Below, in pieces: positions 44,654-54,465 of a stretch of 58,358 bases of DNA. The translations under genes were made by a program, and so were the position numbers. The stretch spans positions 1-58,358 of the forward strand of contig NCGX01000017.1 in the NCBI GenBank assembly GCA_002256995.1. Direction: 5' to 3'. The notes below the pieces were generated by a model that did no database searches, was not told where the DNA came from, and saw nothing but the letters and a program-made list of their open reading frames with translations. The DNA is from Hydrogenophilales bacterium 16-64-40 (GTDB taxonomy: Bacteria; Pseudomonadota; Gammaproteobacteria; Burkholderiales; Thiobacillaceae). How positions within the stretch are numbered: position 1 is the first letter of the stretch; the number at the start of each line of letters is the position of its first letter.

Positions 44654-45169
44654 TTGCGCATCCTCGGCATCGACCCCGGTCTGCGCCTGACCGGCTTCGG
44701 CGTGATCGAGCAGGCCGGCCAGAAGCTCGCCTACATCGCCAGCGGCGTCATCAGGAGCGGGGAGGGCAGCCTGCCGCAGCGACTGGGCGTGCTGTTCGCC
44801 GGGATGAACGAGGTGATCGCCACCTATCAGCCTGACACCTGCGCGGTCGAAATCGTCTTCGTCAACGTCAACCCGCAATCGACGCTGCTGCTCGGGCAGG
44901 CGCGCGGCGCGGCGATCTGCGCCGCGGTGTCGAATGAACTGACGGTGGCCGAATACACCGCGCTGCAAATCAAGCAGGCGGTGGTCGGCCATGGCAAGGC
45001 CGCCAAGGAACAGGTGCAGGAAATGGTCAAACGCCTGCTGAGCCTGCCTGCCGCGCCGCAGGCCGATGCCGCCGACGCGCTCGCCTGCGCCATCGCCCAC
45101 GCGCACGGCAGCCACCTCGGCGCGCACTCCACCGCGGGCTATCGCGTGAAGGGTGGGCGCCTCGTATGA
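44654..45169 (+). CDS. ruvC: Holliday junction endonuclease RuvC
   Basis: 171 residues from a TTG at 44654. [16 protein letters not shown] supplies Asp7, [22 protein letters not shown] the catalytic glutamate, and [17 protein letters not shown] the two C-terminal aspartates. No ATG is available at the right place. 8 bp after yebC. Confidence 0.94.
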   Translation: MRILGIDPGLRLTGFGVIEQAGQKLAYIASGVIRSGEGSLPQRLGVLFAGMNEVIATYQPDTCAVEIVFVNVNPQSTLLLGQARGAAICAAVSNELTVAEYTALQIKQAVVGHGKAAKEQVQEMVKRLLSLPAAPQADAADALACAIAHAHGSHLGAHSTAGYRVKGGRLV

Positions 45170-45182
45170 ATAAGGATTCCAG

Positions 45183-45758
45183 ATGATAGGCAGAATCACC
45201 GGCGTGCTTGCTGCCAAGCAGCCGCCCCAGGTGCTCGTCGACTGCAACGGCGTCGGCTACGAAATCGACGTGCCGATGAGCACCTTCTACAACCTGCCCG
45301 CACTGGGCGAAAAAATCAGCCTGCTGACCCATCTGGCGATCCGCGAGGACGCGCACCTGCTCTATGGCTTTGGCAGCGAGATCGAGCGCGCGGCGTTTCG
45401 CGAACTGCTGAAAGTCTCCGGTATCGGCGCCAAGACCGCCCTGTCGGTGCTGTCGGGCCTGTCGGTCAACGACCTGTCGGCGGCGATCGCCGCGCAGGAA
45501 ATCGGCCGCATCGTCAAGGTGCCCGGCATCGGCAAGAAAACCGCCGAGCGCCTGCTGCTCGAACTCAAGGGCAGGCCCGTGTTCGCCGGTGCGATCGCCA
45601 GCACCGAAGCCGGCGGCGTGTCGGACGACGTGCGCCAGGCGCTGCTGGCGCTGGGTTACAACGAGCGCGAGACCACCGAAGCCGTGCGCCAGTTGCCGCC
45701 CGATCTCACAGTGGGCGAGGCGATCCGGCAGGCGTTGCGGAGCCTGTCGAAAACGTAA
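45183..45758 (+). CDS. ruvA: Holliday junction DNA helicase subunit RuvA
   Basis: 191 residues: OB-fold N-terminus ([32 protein letters not shown]), two helix-hairpin-helix motifs ([39 protein letters not shown]), and C-terminal RuvB-binding domain ([20 protein letters not shown]). Directs branch migration with RuvB. Separated from ruvB by the diguanylate cyclase gene. Confidence 0.95.
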   Translation: MIGRITGVLAAKQPPQVLVDCNGVGYEIDVPMSTFYNLPALGEKISLLTHLAIREDAHLLYGFGSEIERAAFRELLKVSGIGAKTALSVLSGLSVNDLSAAIAAQEIGRIVKVPGIGKKTAERLLLELKGRPVFAGAIASTEAGGVSDDVRQALLALGYNERETTEAVRQLPPDLTVGEAIRQALRSLSKT

Positions 45759-45763
45759 GCGCC

Positions 45764-47275
45764 GTGTCGACATCCTCCCTCCGTCCTCCCGTCTCCCTGC
45801 GGCGCCATTTTTCATGGCTACTGCTGGGCGTCACGGTGATGCTGGTCGGGGGCGTAAGCCTGAGCCTATGGTTCAGCCTGCAGGTCGACATCCAGAACCG
45901 GGACGGCATGCTGAAAATGCACGCTGAAGGCGCGCGGAATGGCGTGAAACGGCACCTTGCTCACTATCGCACCCTGGTGGACAAGCTGGCGCGCGATCCC
46001 CAACTGGAAGACCAGTTTCGCTTTGGCGAACCCTTGGACCAGCAGGCATGGGTCCAATCGCGCCAGACGCTGATTCCCGACCTGCATGGTTTGACCTTGC
46101 TCACCCCCGAGGGCGAGATACTGGGCGATGCGACGACCTTGCGGGTCGGGCCGAAGTGCCGCGCGGAACTGGTATCCAGAAACCCGCTGCGCGGCATGAG
46201 GCTGCACCTCCAGCGCGGCGCGGCCGGCCGCGAACATGTCGATCTGGTGTCCGCCGTGCGCGGGTTCGACCATGAATTGCTGGGCGGCGTTTTTCTGAGC
46301 ATGCGCCTCGATGCCCTGAAACGGATACTCGACGAGGCCGCCTATCCCGGCCAGACCCTCACCCTGCTCGATGAGGCGGGGGAAACCGTTGTCAGCAACG
46401 GCAACGGCAACGGCAAGGCGTCCGGCGCGGCCCGCGAGATCCGCCTGGACGTGGGAGACGCCGGATGGACGCTGGTCGCGCGTGCGCCGATCCAGAAGCT
46501 GACGTACAGCGGCAAGGTGCAGATTGTCGCTGGATCGCTGACCCTGCTGGCCCTGCTGCTGTTGCTGGGGCTCGGCATGCTGGGATTGCGCCGGACGATG
46601 CTGCGGGATATCGATGCCACGCGCGACGCTCTGACCGCGCTGGCGCGGGACGAGCCCGTTCCGCCCATCGTCCCGCACTATGCCGAGTTCGGGCAGGCGG
46701 TATCCGACATCAACCTGGTGGCCCTGCATTTGCAGGAGCAGCGGTCGCGGCTGGAGCATCTGAGCCTCACCGACCCCCTCACCGGCCTGCCCAACCGGCG
46801 CGCGTTCGAGACGCGCTTCCCGCAGGCGCTGGGGTTCGCCGAACGCGGTCATCGCATTGCACTGGTGTTGCTCGACATCGATCATTTCAAGCGCATCAAC
46901 GACAGCCACGGGCACGGCGTCGGCGACCAGGTGCTGCTGGCACTGGCGCAGACGCTGAGAACCCTGACGCGCCGTGCCGATCTGGCGGCGCGGCTGGCGG
47001 GCGACGAGTTCGCCATCCTGTTGGCCGATCTCGACGCGGCCGGCGTGGCCTTGTGGTGCCAGCGCCTGATCGACCATTTCAGCGGCGAGCTCAATGCCCT
47101 GGGGCTGAACCAGCAAACCGGGATCAGCGCGGGACAGACCTGGCTGCAAGGCGTCCCCCGCGATTCCATGAACCAGGCGCTCGCACGCGCCGATCGCGCG
47201 CTGTACCAGGCCAAGGAACGCGGGCGCGCCCGGCTGGTATTCGACGCGCCGGCAGGCGAAAAGAACGCAGGGTAG
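45764..47275 (+). CDS. membrane diguanylate cyclase (GGDEF) inserted in the ruv operon
   Basis: 503 residues from a GTG at 45764, 5 bp after ruvA. Membrane helix [23 protein letters not shown], a periplasmic sensor region of Cache type (about 45-245: [37 protein letters not shown]), a second helix [21 protein letters not shown], then a GGDEF domain ([40 protein letters not shown]). The signature reads AGDEF at [10 protein letters not shown]; the catalytic D-E pair is kept, and such AGDEF variants can be active. No EAL domain. The ligand is unknown. Confidence 0.9.
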   Translation: MSTSSLRPPVSLRRHFSWLLLGVTVMLVGGVSLSLWFSLQVDIQNRDGMLKMHAEGARNGVKRHLAHYRTLVDKLARDPQLEDQFRFGEPLDQQAWVQSRQTLIPDLHGLTLLTPEGEILGDATTLRVGPKCRAELVSRNPLRGMRLHLQRGAAGREHVDLVSAVRGFDHELLGGVFLSMRLDALKRILDEAAYPGQTLTLLDEAGETVVSNGNGNGKASGAAREIRLDVGDAGWTLVARAPIQKLTYSGKVQIVAGSLTLLALLLLLGLGMLGLRRTMLRDIDATRDALTALARDEPVPPIVPHYAEFGQAVSDINLVALHLQEQRSRLEHLSLTDPLTGLPNRRAFETRFPQALGFAERGHRIALVLLDIDHFKRINDSHGHGVGDQVLLALAQTLRTLTRRADLAARLAGDEFAILLADLDAAGVALWCQRLIDHFSGELNALGLNQQTGISAGQTWLQGVPRDSMNQALARADRALYQAKERGRARLVFDAPAGEKNAG

Positions 47276-47307
47276 AATCCCCGCATGTTTGCAGCCCGCC
47301 CGACCCC

Positions 47308-48339
47308 ATGATCGAAACCGACCGGCTCATTGCCCCCGCCACCGTCAGCCCGCAGGAAGAGCAGGTCGAGCGCGCGCTGCGGCCGCGCACCCTGGCCGAG
47401 TACGTCGGCCAGGCGAAGGCGCGCGAGCAGCTCGAAATCTTCATCCACGCCGCCCGTAACCGCAGCGAAGCGCTCGACCACGTCCTGCTGTTCGGTCCGC
47501 CGGGGCTGGGCAAGACCACGCTGGCGCACATCATCGCGCGCGAGATGGGGGTCAACCTGCGCCAGACCTCGGGCCCGGTGCTCGAACGCGCGGGCGATCT
47601 GGCCGCGCTGCTCACCAACCTGGAACCGAACGACGTGCTGTTCATCGACGAGATCCATCGCCTCTCCCCGGTGGTCGAGGAGGTGCTGTATCCCGCGTTG
47701 GAGGATTTCCAGATCGACATCATGATCGGCGAAGGCCCCTCGGCGCGCTCGGTCAAGCTCGACCTGCCGCCGTTCACCCTGGTAGGCGCGACCACCCGCG
47801 CCGGCATGCTGACCAACCCGCTGCGCGACCGTTTCGGCATCGTCGCGCGCCTGGAGTTCTATTCGGCGGAAGAGCTCGGCTTCATCGTGCACCGCTCGGC
47901 GGGCCTGCTGCAGATGAACCTGGAAGAAGCCGGCGCGCTGGAAATCGCCCGCCGTTCGCGCGGCACCCCGCGCATTGCCAATCGCCTGCTGCGCCGGGTA
48001 CGCGACTACGCCGAAGTCAAGGCGGGCGGCCAGGCCACCTGCGCGGTGGCCGATGCGGCGCTGGTGATGCTCGACGTCGACCGCGCCGGCCTCGACGTGA
48101 TGGACAGAAAATTGTTGTCGGCGGTGGTCGAAAAATTCATGGGCGGGCCGGTCGGGCTGGACAACCTCGCCGCCGCTATCGGCGAGGAGCGCGACACCAT
48201 TGAGGACGTGCTCGAACCCTATCTGATTCAGCAGGGCTATCTGCAGCGCACTCCGCGCGGCCGAATCGCGACGCCGCTGGCGTATCGCCATCTCGGCCTC
48301 GCCGCGCCCTCCAATTCACCCGGTGAGGACCTGCTCTAG
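47308..48339 (+). CDS. ruvB: Holliday junction DNA helicase RuvB
   Basis: 343 residues from the ATG at 47308. AAA+ motor: [18 protein letters not shown], Walker [17 protein letters not shown], Walker [17 protein letters not shown], sensor 1 [11 protein letters not shown], arginine finger LRDRFG, and C-terminal winged helix ([27 protein letters not shown]). Its last base overlaps the ybgC start (GTG). Confidence 0.96.
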   Translation: MIETDRLIAPATVSPQEEQVERALRPRTLAEYVGQAKAREQLEIFIHAARNRSEALDHVLLFGPPGLGKTTLAHIIAREMGVNLRQTSGPVLERAGDLAALLTNLEPNDVLFIDEIHRLSPVVEEVLYPALEDFQIDIMIGEGPSARSVKLDLPPFTLVGATTRAGMLTNPLRDRFGIVARLEFYSAEELGFIVHRSAGLLQMNLEEAGALEIARRSRGTPRIANRLLRRVRDYAEVKAGGQATCAVADAALVMLDVDRAGLDVMDRKLLSAVVEKFMGGPVGLDNLAAAIGEERDTIEDVLEPYLIQQGYLQRTPRGRIATPLAYRHLGLAAPSNSPGEDLL

Positions 48340-48743
48340 TGGCGGCGTTCCACTGGCCGGTCCGCGTCTACTGGGAAGACACCGATGCGGGCGGCGTGGT
48401 GTATTACGCCAACTACCTCAAGTTCATGGAGCGCGCGCGTTCGGAATGGCTGCGCGCGTGCGGGTTCGAGCAGGATGTCCTGCGCGACGAGGCGGGGGTG
48501 GTGTTCGTGGTGCGGCGGGTGGCAATCGACTACCTGTCGCCGGCGCGCTTCAACGATCAGCTCGAAGTTTCGGTTGGCCTGCGTGAAACCGGACGCGCCA
48601 GCCTCGGCGTGCAGCAGGAACTCATGCGCGGCGCCACCTGTCTGGCAAGAGCCGAGGTCAAGCTGGCCTGCGTTGACGCGGTCCATTTCAAACCCGTTAA
48701 AATGCCCGCAACGATTCTTCAGGCACTGACCCCCACGACGTGA
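48339..48743 (+). CDS. ybgC: acyl-CoA thioesterase YbgC
   Basis: 134 residues from a GTG at 48339. Hotdog thioesterase: PVRVYWEDTDAGGVVYYANYLKFMERARSEWLR holds the catalytic Asp, and FVVRRVAIDYLSPARFNDQLEV follows. First gene of the tol-pal cluster by convention; it overlaps tolQ by 4 bp. Confidence 0.93.
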   Translation: MAAFHWPVRVYWEDTDAGGVVYYANYLKFMERARSEWLRACGFEQDVLRDEAGVVFVVRRVAIDYLSPARFNDQLEVSVGLRETGRASLGVQQELMRGATCLARAEVKLACVDAVHFKPVKMPATILQALTPTT

Positions 48744-49438
48744 ACCCCGAACTCAGCCAGGATCTTTCCCTTCTCCATCTCGTCTTCAACGCCTCATTGC
48801 CGGTGCAGCTCGTCATGCTGCTGCTGCTGGGCGCGTCCTTGATGTCGTGGTGGTTCATTTTCATCAAGATGTTCGCCCTGAAACGTGCCCAGCGCGACAC
48901 CGATCGTTTCGAACGCGAGTTCTGGGGCGGCGGCGACATCAACGTCATGTACCAGCAGGTGGCCGCCGAGCGCGGGGAGGCGGGCGAAATGGCGCGCATC
49001 TTCGAAGCCGGATTCAGCGAATTCATGAAGCTGCGGCGCCAGGCGGGCATGTCGGCCAGCTTCATCATCGACGGCACCCGCCGCGCCATGCGCGCCACCT
49101 ACCAGCGCGAACTCGACGGCCTCGAAGCGCACCTGTCGTTCCTCGCCACCGTTGGCTCGGTGTCGCCCTACGTCGGCCTGTTCGGCACCGTGTGGGGCAT
49201 CATGATCGCCTTCGTGGGGCTGTCGAGCGTGGCCCAGGCCACGCTGGCGCAGGTCGCGCCCGGCATCGCCGAAGCGCTGATCGCCACCGCCATGGGCCTG
49301 TTCGCCGCCATCCCGGCCGTGGTCGGCTACAACCGCTACACCCACGACATCGACCGTCTGGCCAATCGCATGGAAAGCTTCATGGAGGAGTTTTCCAACA
49401 TCCTGCAGCGTCAGACAGCGACCACCCAGGCGGCCTGA
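48740..49438 (+). CDS. tolQ: Tol-Pal motor subunit TolQ
   Basis: 232 residues from a GTG at 48740. Three membrane helices (QLVMLLLLGASLMSWWFIF; HLSFLATVGSVSPYVGLFGTVWGIMIAF; TLAQVAPGIAEALIATAMGLFAAIPAVVGY). MotA/TolQ/ExbB family; forms the proton channel with TolR and drives TolA for outer-membrane constriction. Confidence 0.95.
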   Translation: MNPELSQDLSLLHLVFNASLPVQLVMLLLLGASLMSWWFIFIKMFALKRAQRDTDRFEREFWGGGDINVMYQQVAAERGEAGEMARIFEAGFSEFMKLRRQAGMSASFIIDGTRRAMRATYQRELDGLEAHLSFLATVGSVSPYVGLFGTVWGIMIAFVGLSSVAQATLAQVAPGIAEALIATAMGLFAAIPAVVGYNRYTHDIDRLANRMESFMEEFSNILQRQTATTQAA

Positions 49439-49441
49439 TTC

Positions 49442-49852
49442 ATGGCGCGCGCCCGCAAGCAGATCGCCCAGATCAACGTCGTGCCGATGATCGACGTGAT
49501 GCTGGTGCTGCTCGTCATCTTCATGGTGACCGCACCCTTCATCAACCCCGCCCAGGTCGAGCTGCCGAGCGTCGGCAAGACGTCACAGCCGCCGGCGCAG
49601 CCGCTCGAAATCGTCATCAAGGAATCGGGCGAATACCTGCTGAAAAACCGCGCGGTGGCGGGCGACGAGCGGGTGGTGTCGAAGTCGGCGCTGGCGGCCG
49701 AAATCGCTGCGCTGCAGCGCGCCATGCCGGATCAGCCGGTGGTCATCGCGGCAGACAAGAATGTGCGCTACGAGGAAGTGATGAACACCATGACCGTGTT
49801 GCAGAACGCGCAGATCACCCGCATCGGCCTGCTCGCGCGCCCCGCACCCTGA
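49442..49852 (+). CDS. tolR: Tol-Pal motor subunit TolR
   Basis: 136 residues. One N-terminal helix with the proton-path aspartate (INVVPMIDVMLVLLVIFMVTAPF) and a periplasmic ExbD/TolR domain (LEIVIKESGEYLLKNRAV ... VVIAADKNVRYEEVMNTMTVLQNAQITRIGLL). 3 bp after tolQ. Confidence 0.95.
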   Translation: MARARKQIAQINVVPMIDVMLVLLVIFMVTAPFINPAQVELPSVGKTSQPPAQPLEIVIKESGEYLLKNRAVAGDERVVSKSALAAEIAALQRAMPDQPVVIAADKNVRYEEVMNTMTVLQNAQITRIGLLARPAP

Positions 49853-49859
49853 TCCTGAG

Positions 49860-50714
49860 ATGAAGTTACCGGCAGGCGCGCCCCTCGTCTCCCGCCCCCG
49901 CTCCAGGCTCATCGCTGGCGCGCTGGCGCTGGGGGTGCATGCCGTCTTCGTGCTGTTGCTGGTGTTTGGCATGTCGTGGCAGACCCAGCATCCCGCACCG
50001 GTGATGGTCGACTTGTGGGAAGCCTTGCCACCGGCACCGCCCGCCGCGGCCAGGCCATCGAAGCCTGGACCCGCACCCGTGAAGGCGCCCGAGCCGGTCA
50101 AGGCCGCGCCCGCCCCAGCCCCGCAGGCGGTGGCGGACGAGCCGCCACCGCCCAAGACGCCCGACATTGCGCTGGAAAAAAAGAAGGCCGAGGCCGAGCG
50201 CCTGCAAAAACTCAAAGCCACGCAGATGGCCGAAGAAAAGGCCCGCGCGGACGCCGCCAAAAAAACGCAGGAAAAACAGCTGGCCGAACAGAAAAAACGT
50301 GAACTGCTGCGCCAGATGGAGGAAGAGGACTTGACGCGACGCATGGCGGACGAAGCCGCGGCGAGCGAAGCGCGCCAGGTCAAACTGGCCGAAACCGCGG
50401 CGGCCAGCAAGCGCCAGGCCGAGGTGGCGAGCGTCGTCGGGCAGTACCGCGACCAGATCAGCGCCAAGGTTCGCGGCAACACCCGCTTGCCCGACAACCT
50501 GACCGGGAACCCCCAGGTGCGCTGCCTGGTGAGGTTGTTGCCCACCGGCGAAGTCCAGAGCGTGCGGGTGACGCAATCGAGCGGCAATGCGGCGTACGAC
50601 GATGCCGTGGTGCGCGCCATCGAAAAGTCGTCTCCGCTGCCGTTGCCGAACGACCGCGATGCGCGCGCCGCATTCGTTCCGGAACTAACCTTCGTCCATC
50701 GCCCCAAAGAGTGA
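49860..50714 (+). CDS. tolA: cell envelope protein TolA
   Basis: 284 residues. N-terminal anchor (LIAGALALGVHAVFVLLLVFGMSW), Pro/Ala-rich part, a long charged helical region (about 100-185: KKKAEAERLQKLKATQMAEEKARADAAKKTQEK), and a C-terminal TonB/TolA-like domain (VGQYRDQISAKVRGNTRLPDNL, VRCLVRLLPTGEVQSVRVTQSSGNAAYDDAVVRAIEKSSPLPLP). Shorter than E. coli TolA because the helical part is reduced. Confidence 0.93.
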   Translation: MKLPAGAPLVSRPRSRLIAGALALGVHAVFVLLLVFGMSWQTQHPAPVMVDLWEALPPAPPAAARPSKPGPAPVKAPEPVKAAPAPAPQAVADEPPPPKTPDIALEKKKAEAERLQKLKATQMAEEKARADAAKKTQEKQLAEQKKRELLRQMEEEDLTRRMADEAAASEARQVKLAETAAASKRQAEVASVVGQYRDQISAKVRGNTRLPDNLTGNPQVRCLVRLLPTGEVQSVRVTQSSGNAAYDDAVVRAIEKSSPLPLPNDRDARAAFVPELTFVHRPKE

Positions 50715-50864
50715 GTTAAAAGCATCCTCCGCAGGCCGTCATCGTCGCGCTTCGCCCGCATTGACAACGCGGGTGGCGCGCACGGGGCGTTCTTCCAGAC
50801 TGTCGCGCCGGCCATGCTAAACTCATCCTTCAATCAAGCACTTTTGATCGAGATCCCATTACCC

Positions 50865-52139
50865 ATGCTGCGTGCTGTCCTGTTTTTCCCCCTGTTCTGT
50901 CTGGCCTTGCTGAGCGCGCCGTTTTCCGCGCGCGCCGCGATGGAAATCCAGGTGATTGGCGGTGCCGCCAGCAAGATTTCAGTGGCGATGGTGCCGTTCC
51001 AGGCGGCCCCCGGTCAGCCGGAACCCACGCTGGCCCGGATCGCCGGGGACGACCTCGCACGCAGCGGCCAGTTCACCCTGGTGGACGTTGGCGGCATGCC
51101 GCAGCCGGCTGCGCCCGCACAGGTCAACTACGGAGTCTGGCGCGGCAAGGGCGCGGACGCCCTGGTCATTGGCACGGTGGCCGCGCTGCCCGGCGGCCGC
51201 TTTGAAGTCCGCTTCTATCTGCTGGACGTGATCAAGCAGACGCAACTTGCCGCCTTCAGCTACAGCATTACCGCGGCGCAATGGCGCGCCACCGCCCACC
51301 AGATCGCCGACATCGTGTACGAAAAACTGACCGGCATGCCGGGCGCGTTCAGCAGCCGCATCGCCTATGTGCAGAAGCAGGGCAAGCGCTTTGAGCTGAG
51401 GGTGGCCGATGCCGACGGGCAAAATCCGCGCACCGTCGTGCGCTCCAACGAGCCGGTGATCTCGCCGCGCTTCTCGCCCGACGGCGCCCGCGTGGCGTAT
51501 GTGTCTTTCGAGGACAAAAAGCCGGTGGTGTATGCGCAGTCCCTGCGCGACGGCGGCCGCAGCAAGATCGCGGCATTCAAGGGCTCCAACTCCGCGCCGG
51601 CCTGGGCGCCCGACGGCCGGCGCCTGGCGGTGGTGCTGACGCGCGACCAGGCCTCGCAGATCTATCTGATCAACGCCGATGGCAGCGGCCTGACCCGGCT
51701 GACCCGGGGGGGCAATCTCGACACCGAGCCGGTATTCTCGCCCGACGGACAAACCATTTACTTCACCTCGGACCGCGGCGGCAGCGCGCAGATCTACCGC
51801 GTGGCGGCCAAGGGCGGCGAGCCCCAGCGGGTGACCTTCAGCGGCGGCTACAATGTGTCTCCCGCGATCAGCCCGGATGGCCGGCATCTGGCCTACATCA
51901 GTCGTGAGGACGGCCGTTTCAGGGTGGTGCTGCATGAGCTGGCCTCGGGCCAGACCCGCGTGCTGACCGACACCGCGCGCGACGAGTCGCCCAGCTTCGC
52001 GCCGAATGGCCAGGCGGTACTGTATGCCACCATACAGGGCGGGCGCGGCGTGCTCGGCACCGTGAGCCTGGACGGCAAGACCCGCACGCGCCTGTCGGAA
52101 TCCGGCGTCGATGCCCGCGAACCGGCCTGGGGTCCGTAA
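50865..52139 (+). CDS. tolB: Tol-Pal system protein TolB
   Basis: 424 residues from the ATG at 50865 (an upstream in-frame ATG at 50814 would precede the signal peptide by 17 residues). Signal peptide MLRAVLFFPLFCLALLSAPFSARA, TolB N-terminal domain (ISVAMVPFQAAPG ... GDDLARSGQFTLVDV), then a six-blade beta-propeller with repeated PVISPRFSPDGARVAYVS / APAWAPDGRRLAVVL / PVFSPDGQTIYFTSDRGG / SPAISPDGRHLAYIS motifs. Periplasmic partner of Pal. Confidence 0.95.
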   Translation: MLRAVLFFPLFCLALLSAPFSARAAMEIQVIGGAASKISVAMVPFQAAPGQPEPTLARIAGDDLARSGQFTLVDVGGMPQPAAPAQVNYGVWRGKGADALVIGTVAALPGGRFEVRFYLLDVIKQTQLAAFSYSITAAQWRATAHQIADIVYEKLTGMPGAFSSRIAYVQKQGKRFELRVADADGQNPRTVVRSNEPVISPRFSPDGARVAYVSFEDKKPVVYAQSLRDGGRSKIAAFKGSNSAPAWAPDGRRLAVVLTRDQASQIYLINADGSGLTRLTRGGNLDTEPVFSPDGQTIYFTSDRGGSAQIYRVAAKGGEPQRVTFSGGYNVSPAISPDGRHLAYISREDGRFRVVLHELASGQTRVLTDTARDESPSFAPNGQAVLYATIQGGRGVLGTVSLDGKTRTRLSESGVDAREPAWGP

Positions 52140-52165
52140 GGCCTTGTTTTTGTTCTGAGGAAGGG

Positions 52166-52205
52166 ATGGGCGGTTGTCCTGCTATATCAATCCGCAGCCG
52201 CCCAT
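52166..52205. promoter_or_regulatory. hairpin in tolB-pal spacer
   Basis: ATGGGCGG and CCGCCCAT, perfect 8-bp arms with a 24-base loop. No T-run follows, so it is more likely an mRNA-stability or processing hairpin than a terminator. It sits 62 bp before pal. Confidence 0.5.
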
Positions 52206-52267
52206 TTGACCGTTATTCACGCGTCCGTGATTTATTCGTTGTTATTTCATCACCAAAGGAGAAACAG

Positions 52268-52834
52268 ATGAACAAGATCTTTTTGCCCGTTTTGCTTGCA
52301 TTGACCCTGTCCGCATGCGGCACCACCCCCGACACCCAGGCAACGGTTGAAGATCGCACCGGCGCGACCGCGACGACGGCCACGGCCGCGCCGGCGGGCG
52401 GCGCGGAAAGCACCGGCCTGGACGGCGCCGGCGTGGCGGGCAGCGCGCTGCCCAGCGATCAATATGCCGGCGATCCGCGTAAGGATCCGGCCAGCCCCTT
52501 GTCCCGCCGCAGCGTCCACTTTGATTTCGACAGCTACGTGGTGAAATCCGAATACCGCCCCATGCTCGAAGCGCATGCCAGCTACCTGCAGTCGAAGCGT
52601 GATGCGCGCGTCATCCTGCAGGGCAATGCCGACGAGCGCGGCAGCCGCGAATACAACCTGGCGCTGGGGCAGAAGCGTGCCGAAGCCGTGCGTCGTGCGC
52701 TGGCCGTGCTGGGCGTGAGCGATGCGCAAATGGAAGCGATCAGCTTCGGCGAGGAAAAGCCGCGCAACGAAGCCAGCAGCGAAGATGCGTATGCCGAGAA
52801 CCGCCGCACCGACGTGGTCTATGCAGACGAGTAA
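52268..52834 (+). CDS. pal: peptidoglycan-associated lipoprotein Pal
   Basis: 188 residues from the ATG at 52268 (AAAGGAGA upstream). Lipobox LALTLSAC, Ala/Thr/Gly-rich linker, then an OmpA-like peptidoglycan-binding domain: VHFDFDSYVVKSEYRPMLEAHASYLQ, VILQGNADERGSREYNLALGQKRAEAVRRAL, ENRRTDVVY. Tethers the outer membrane to the wall. Confidence 0.96.
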   Translation: MNKIFLPVLLALTLSACGTTPDTQATVEDRTGATATTATAAPAGGAESTGLDGAGVAGSALPSDQYAGDPRKDPASPLSRRSVHFDFDSYVVKSEYRPMLEAHASYLQSKRDARVILQGNADERGSREYNLALGQKRAEAVRRALAVLGVSDAQMEAISFGEEKPRNEASSEDAYAENRRTDVVYADE

Positions 52835-52840
52835 AGCCTG

Positions 52841-53638
52841 ATGCGCCGTTATGCCTTGATTCTGGCCTGCGCGTTCGCGCTGGCCCCGTCCGCGTGGGCG
52901 GTGTCGAATGCCGAACTCGCGCGCCAGGTGCAGGCCTTGCAGCAGCTGACGGGCGAGCTCGATGCCCGCCTCGGCAGGCTGGAAACGGCCATGCAGCAAA
53001 ACCCGCAACTGCTCGGCTTGCTGAACGAAGTCGAAGCGCTCAAGGCTGAAATCGCCAAATTGCGCGGCCAGGCCGAAGTTCAGGTGTATCAGCTGGACAC
53101 CCTGGGCAAGCGGCAAAACGACTTGTACGCGGACCTCGACCAGCGCATTGCGGACCTCGCCAAGGCGGGCCAGGCCGCGCCCGTAGCCGAGCCCGCGCCG
53201 GCAGTCGAGGGGGCGCAGCCTGCCGCGCCCGCTGCGGCGGGCGTTTCACCGCAAGCCGACCCGCTAGTGGAATCGCGCAGCTACGAAGCCGCGCTCAAGC
53301 AGTTCCGCGAAGCCAATTACGCGGGCGCCATTGCCGGGTTCAGCGGTTTTCTCAAGGCCTATCCCGCCAGCGCGCTGGCCTCCAATGCGCAATACTGGAT
53401 CGGCTATTCGTATTACGCCCTGAAGGACTACAAGACCGCGCTGGCGCATCAGAAAAAGCTGGTGGCCGCCTATCCAGACAGCGCCAAGGTGCCCGACGCG
53501 CTGCTCAACATCGCCACCAACCAGGTGGCGCTGGATGACCTCGACGGCGCCCGCAAGACGCTCGAAGACCTGGTGGCCAAACACCCCGGCACCCATGCCG
53601 CCACGCTGGCCGAGCGCCGGCTGGCCACCCTCAAGTAA
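52841..53638 (+). CDS. cpoB: cell division coordinator CpoB (YbgF)
   Basis: 265 residues. Signal peptide (MRRYALILACAFALAPSAWA), a coiled coil for trimerisation (about 25-105: LARQVQALQQLTGELDARLGRLE), Pro/Ala linker, and C-terminal TPR repeats (YEAALKQFREANYAGAIAGFSGFLKAYPASALASNAQYWIGYSYYALKDYKTAL ...). Periplasmic; couples Tol action with wall synthesis. 6 bp after pal. Confidence 0.94.
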   Translation: MRRYALILACAFALAPSAWAVSNAELARQVQALQQLTGELDARLGRLETAMQQNPQLLGLLNEVEALKAEIAKLRGQAEVQVYQLDTLGKRQNDLYADLDQRIADLAKAGQAAPVAEPAPAVEGAQPAAPAAAGVSPQADPLVESRSYEAALKQFREANYAGAIAGFSGFLKAYPASALASNAQYWIGYSYYALKDYKTALAHQKKLVAAYPDSAKVPDALLNIATNQVALDDLDGARKTLEDLVAKHPGTHAATLAERRLATLK

Positions 53639-53750
53639 GCGCCGTGTCCAAGACCGCGACGCTCAACCCCATCGGCCCGGGGGCGGACCGTCTACCCGCT
53701 GCAGAGCCGGTACCTTCGCTGCGGATTCATCCCGCCCCGCCACCTGTAGG

Positions 53751-53768
53751 CGCGGCGCCCTCGCCGCG
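53751..53768. repeat. REP-like palindrome near queE start
   Basis: CGCGGCG/CGCCGCG, 7-bp arms around CCCT, following CCTGTAGG, a form common to extragenic palindromes in GC-rich genomes. Its presence suggests that 53639-53811 is spacer and not part of queE. Confidence 0.5.
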
Positions 53769-53811
53769 AAAGGACGCTGAGCCACTACGCGCTGACGCCC
53801 CGCATGGCGGG

Positions 53812-54465
53812 ATGGCGGTGCCAACCGCCACACTCCGCTTGACGGAGGTATTCCTTTCCCTGCAGGGCGAAACCAGCCGCGCCGGCTTGCCGACGGTGTT
53901 CGTCCGCCTGGCCGGCTGCCCGCTGCGCTGCCGCTGGTGCGACACGCCCTACAGCTTTCAGGGCGGCGAAACCGTTCCCCTGGCTTCGCTGCTGGCGCGG
54001 GTGGCGGACTTTGGCGTGCCGACGGTGTGCGTCACCGGCGGCGAGCCGCTGGCGCAGAAGAACTGCCTGCCGCTGCTCGCCGCATTGTGCGACGCCGACT
54101 ATTCGGTGTCGCTGGAAACCAGCGGTGCGCTCGACGTCAGCCAGGTCGATGCGCGGGTCTCGCGCATCGTCGACATCAAGCCGCCGGGGTCCGGCGAGGA
54201 CGGGCGCAATCGCTGGGAAAACCTCGCCCACCTCACCCCGCACGATGAAATCAAGTTCGTCCTGGCCGACCGCGCCGACTACGACTGGGCGCGCGAGGTC
54301 ATCCGGGCGCACAACCTCGCTAAAATCTGCCCCGTCCTGTTTTCGCCGGTGCAGGGCGAACTGCCGCCGGCGCAGCTGGCCGACTGGATACTTGCCGACC
54401 GGCCGCCGGTGCGGATGCAGGTGCAGTTGCACAAGGTGTTGTGGGGCAACACCCCCGGCAAATGA
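53812..54465 (+). CDS. queE: 7-carboxy-7-deazaguanine synthase QueE
   Basis: Radical SAM enzyme of queuosine synthesis. 217 residues from the ATG at 53812, which matches the family's usual beginning ([29 protein letters not shown]). The frame is open back to a GTG at 53644, which would add 56 residues with no family similarity. Iron-sulfur motif [14 protein letters not shown] (CxxxCxxC), [11 protein letters not shown] for [20 protein letters not shown]. The stop overlaps the queC start (ATGA). Confidence 0.9.
   Translation: MAVPTATLRLTEVFLSLQGETSRAGLPTVFVRLAGCPLRCRWCDTPYSFQGGETVPLASLLARVADFGVPTVCVTGGEPLAQKNCLPLLAALCDADYSVSLETSGALDVSQVDARVSRIVDIKPPGSGEDGRNRWENLAHLTPHDEIKFVLADRADYDWAREVIRAHNLAKICPVLFSPVQGELPPAQLADWILADRPPVRMQVQLHKVLWGNTPGK

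Noticed and set aside
46465-47307. N-terminal extension of the ruvB frame
   Set aside because: It overlaps the diguanylate cyclase in another frame; RuvB similarity starts at the ATG at 47308.
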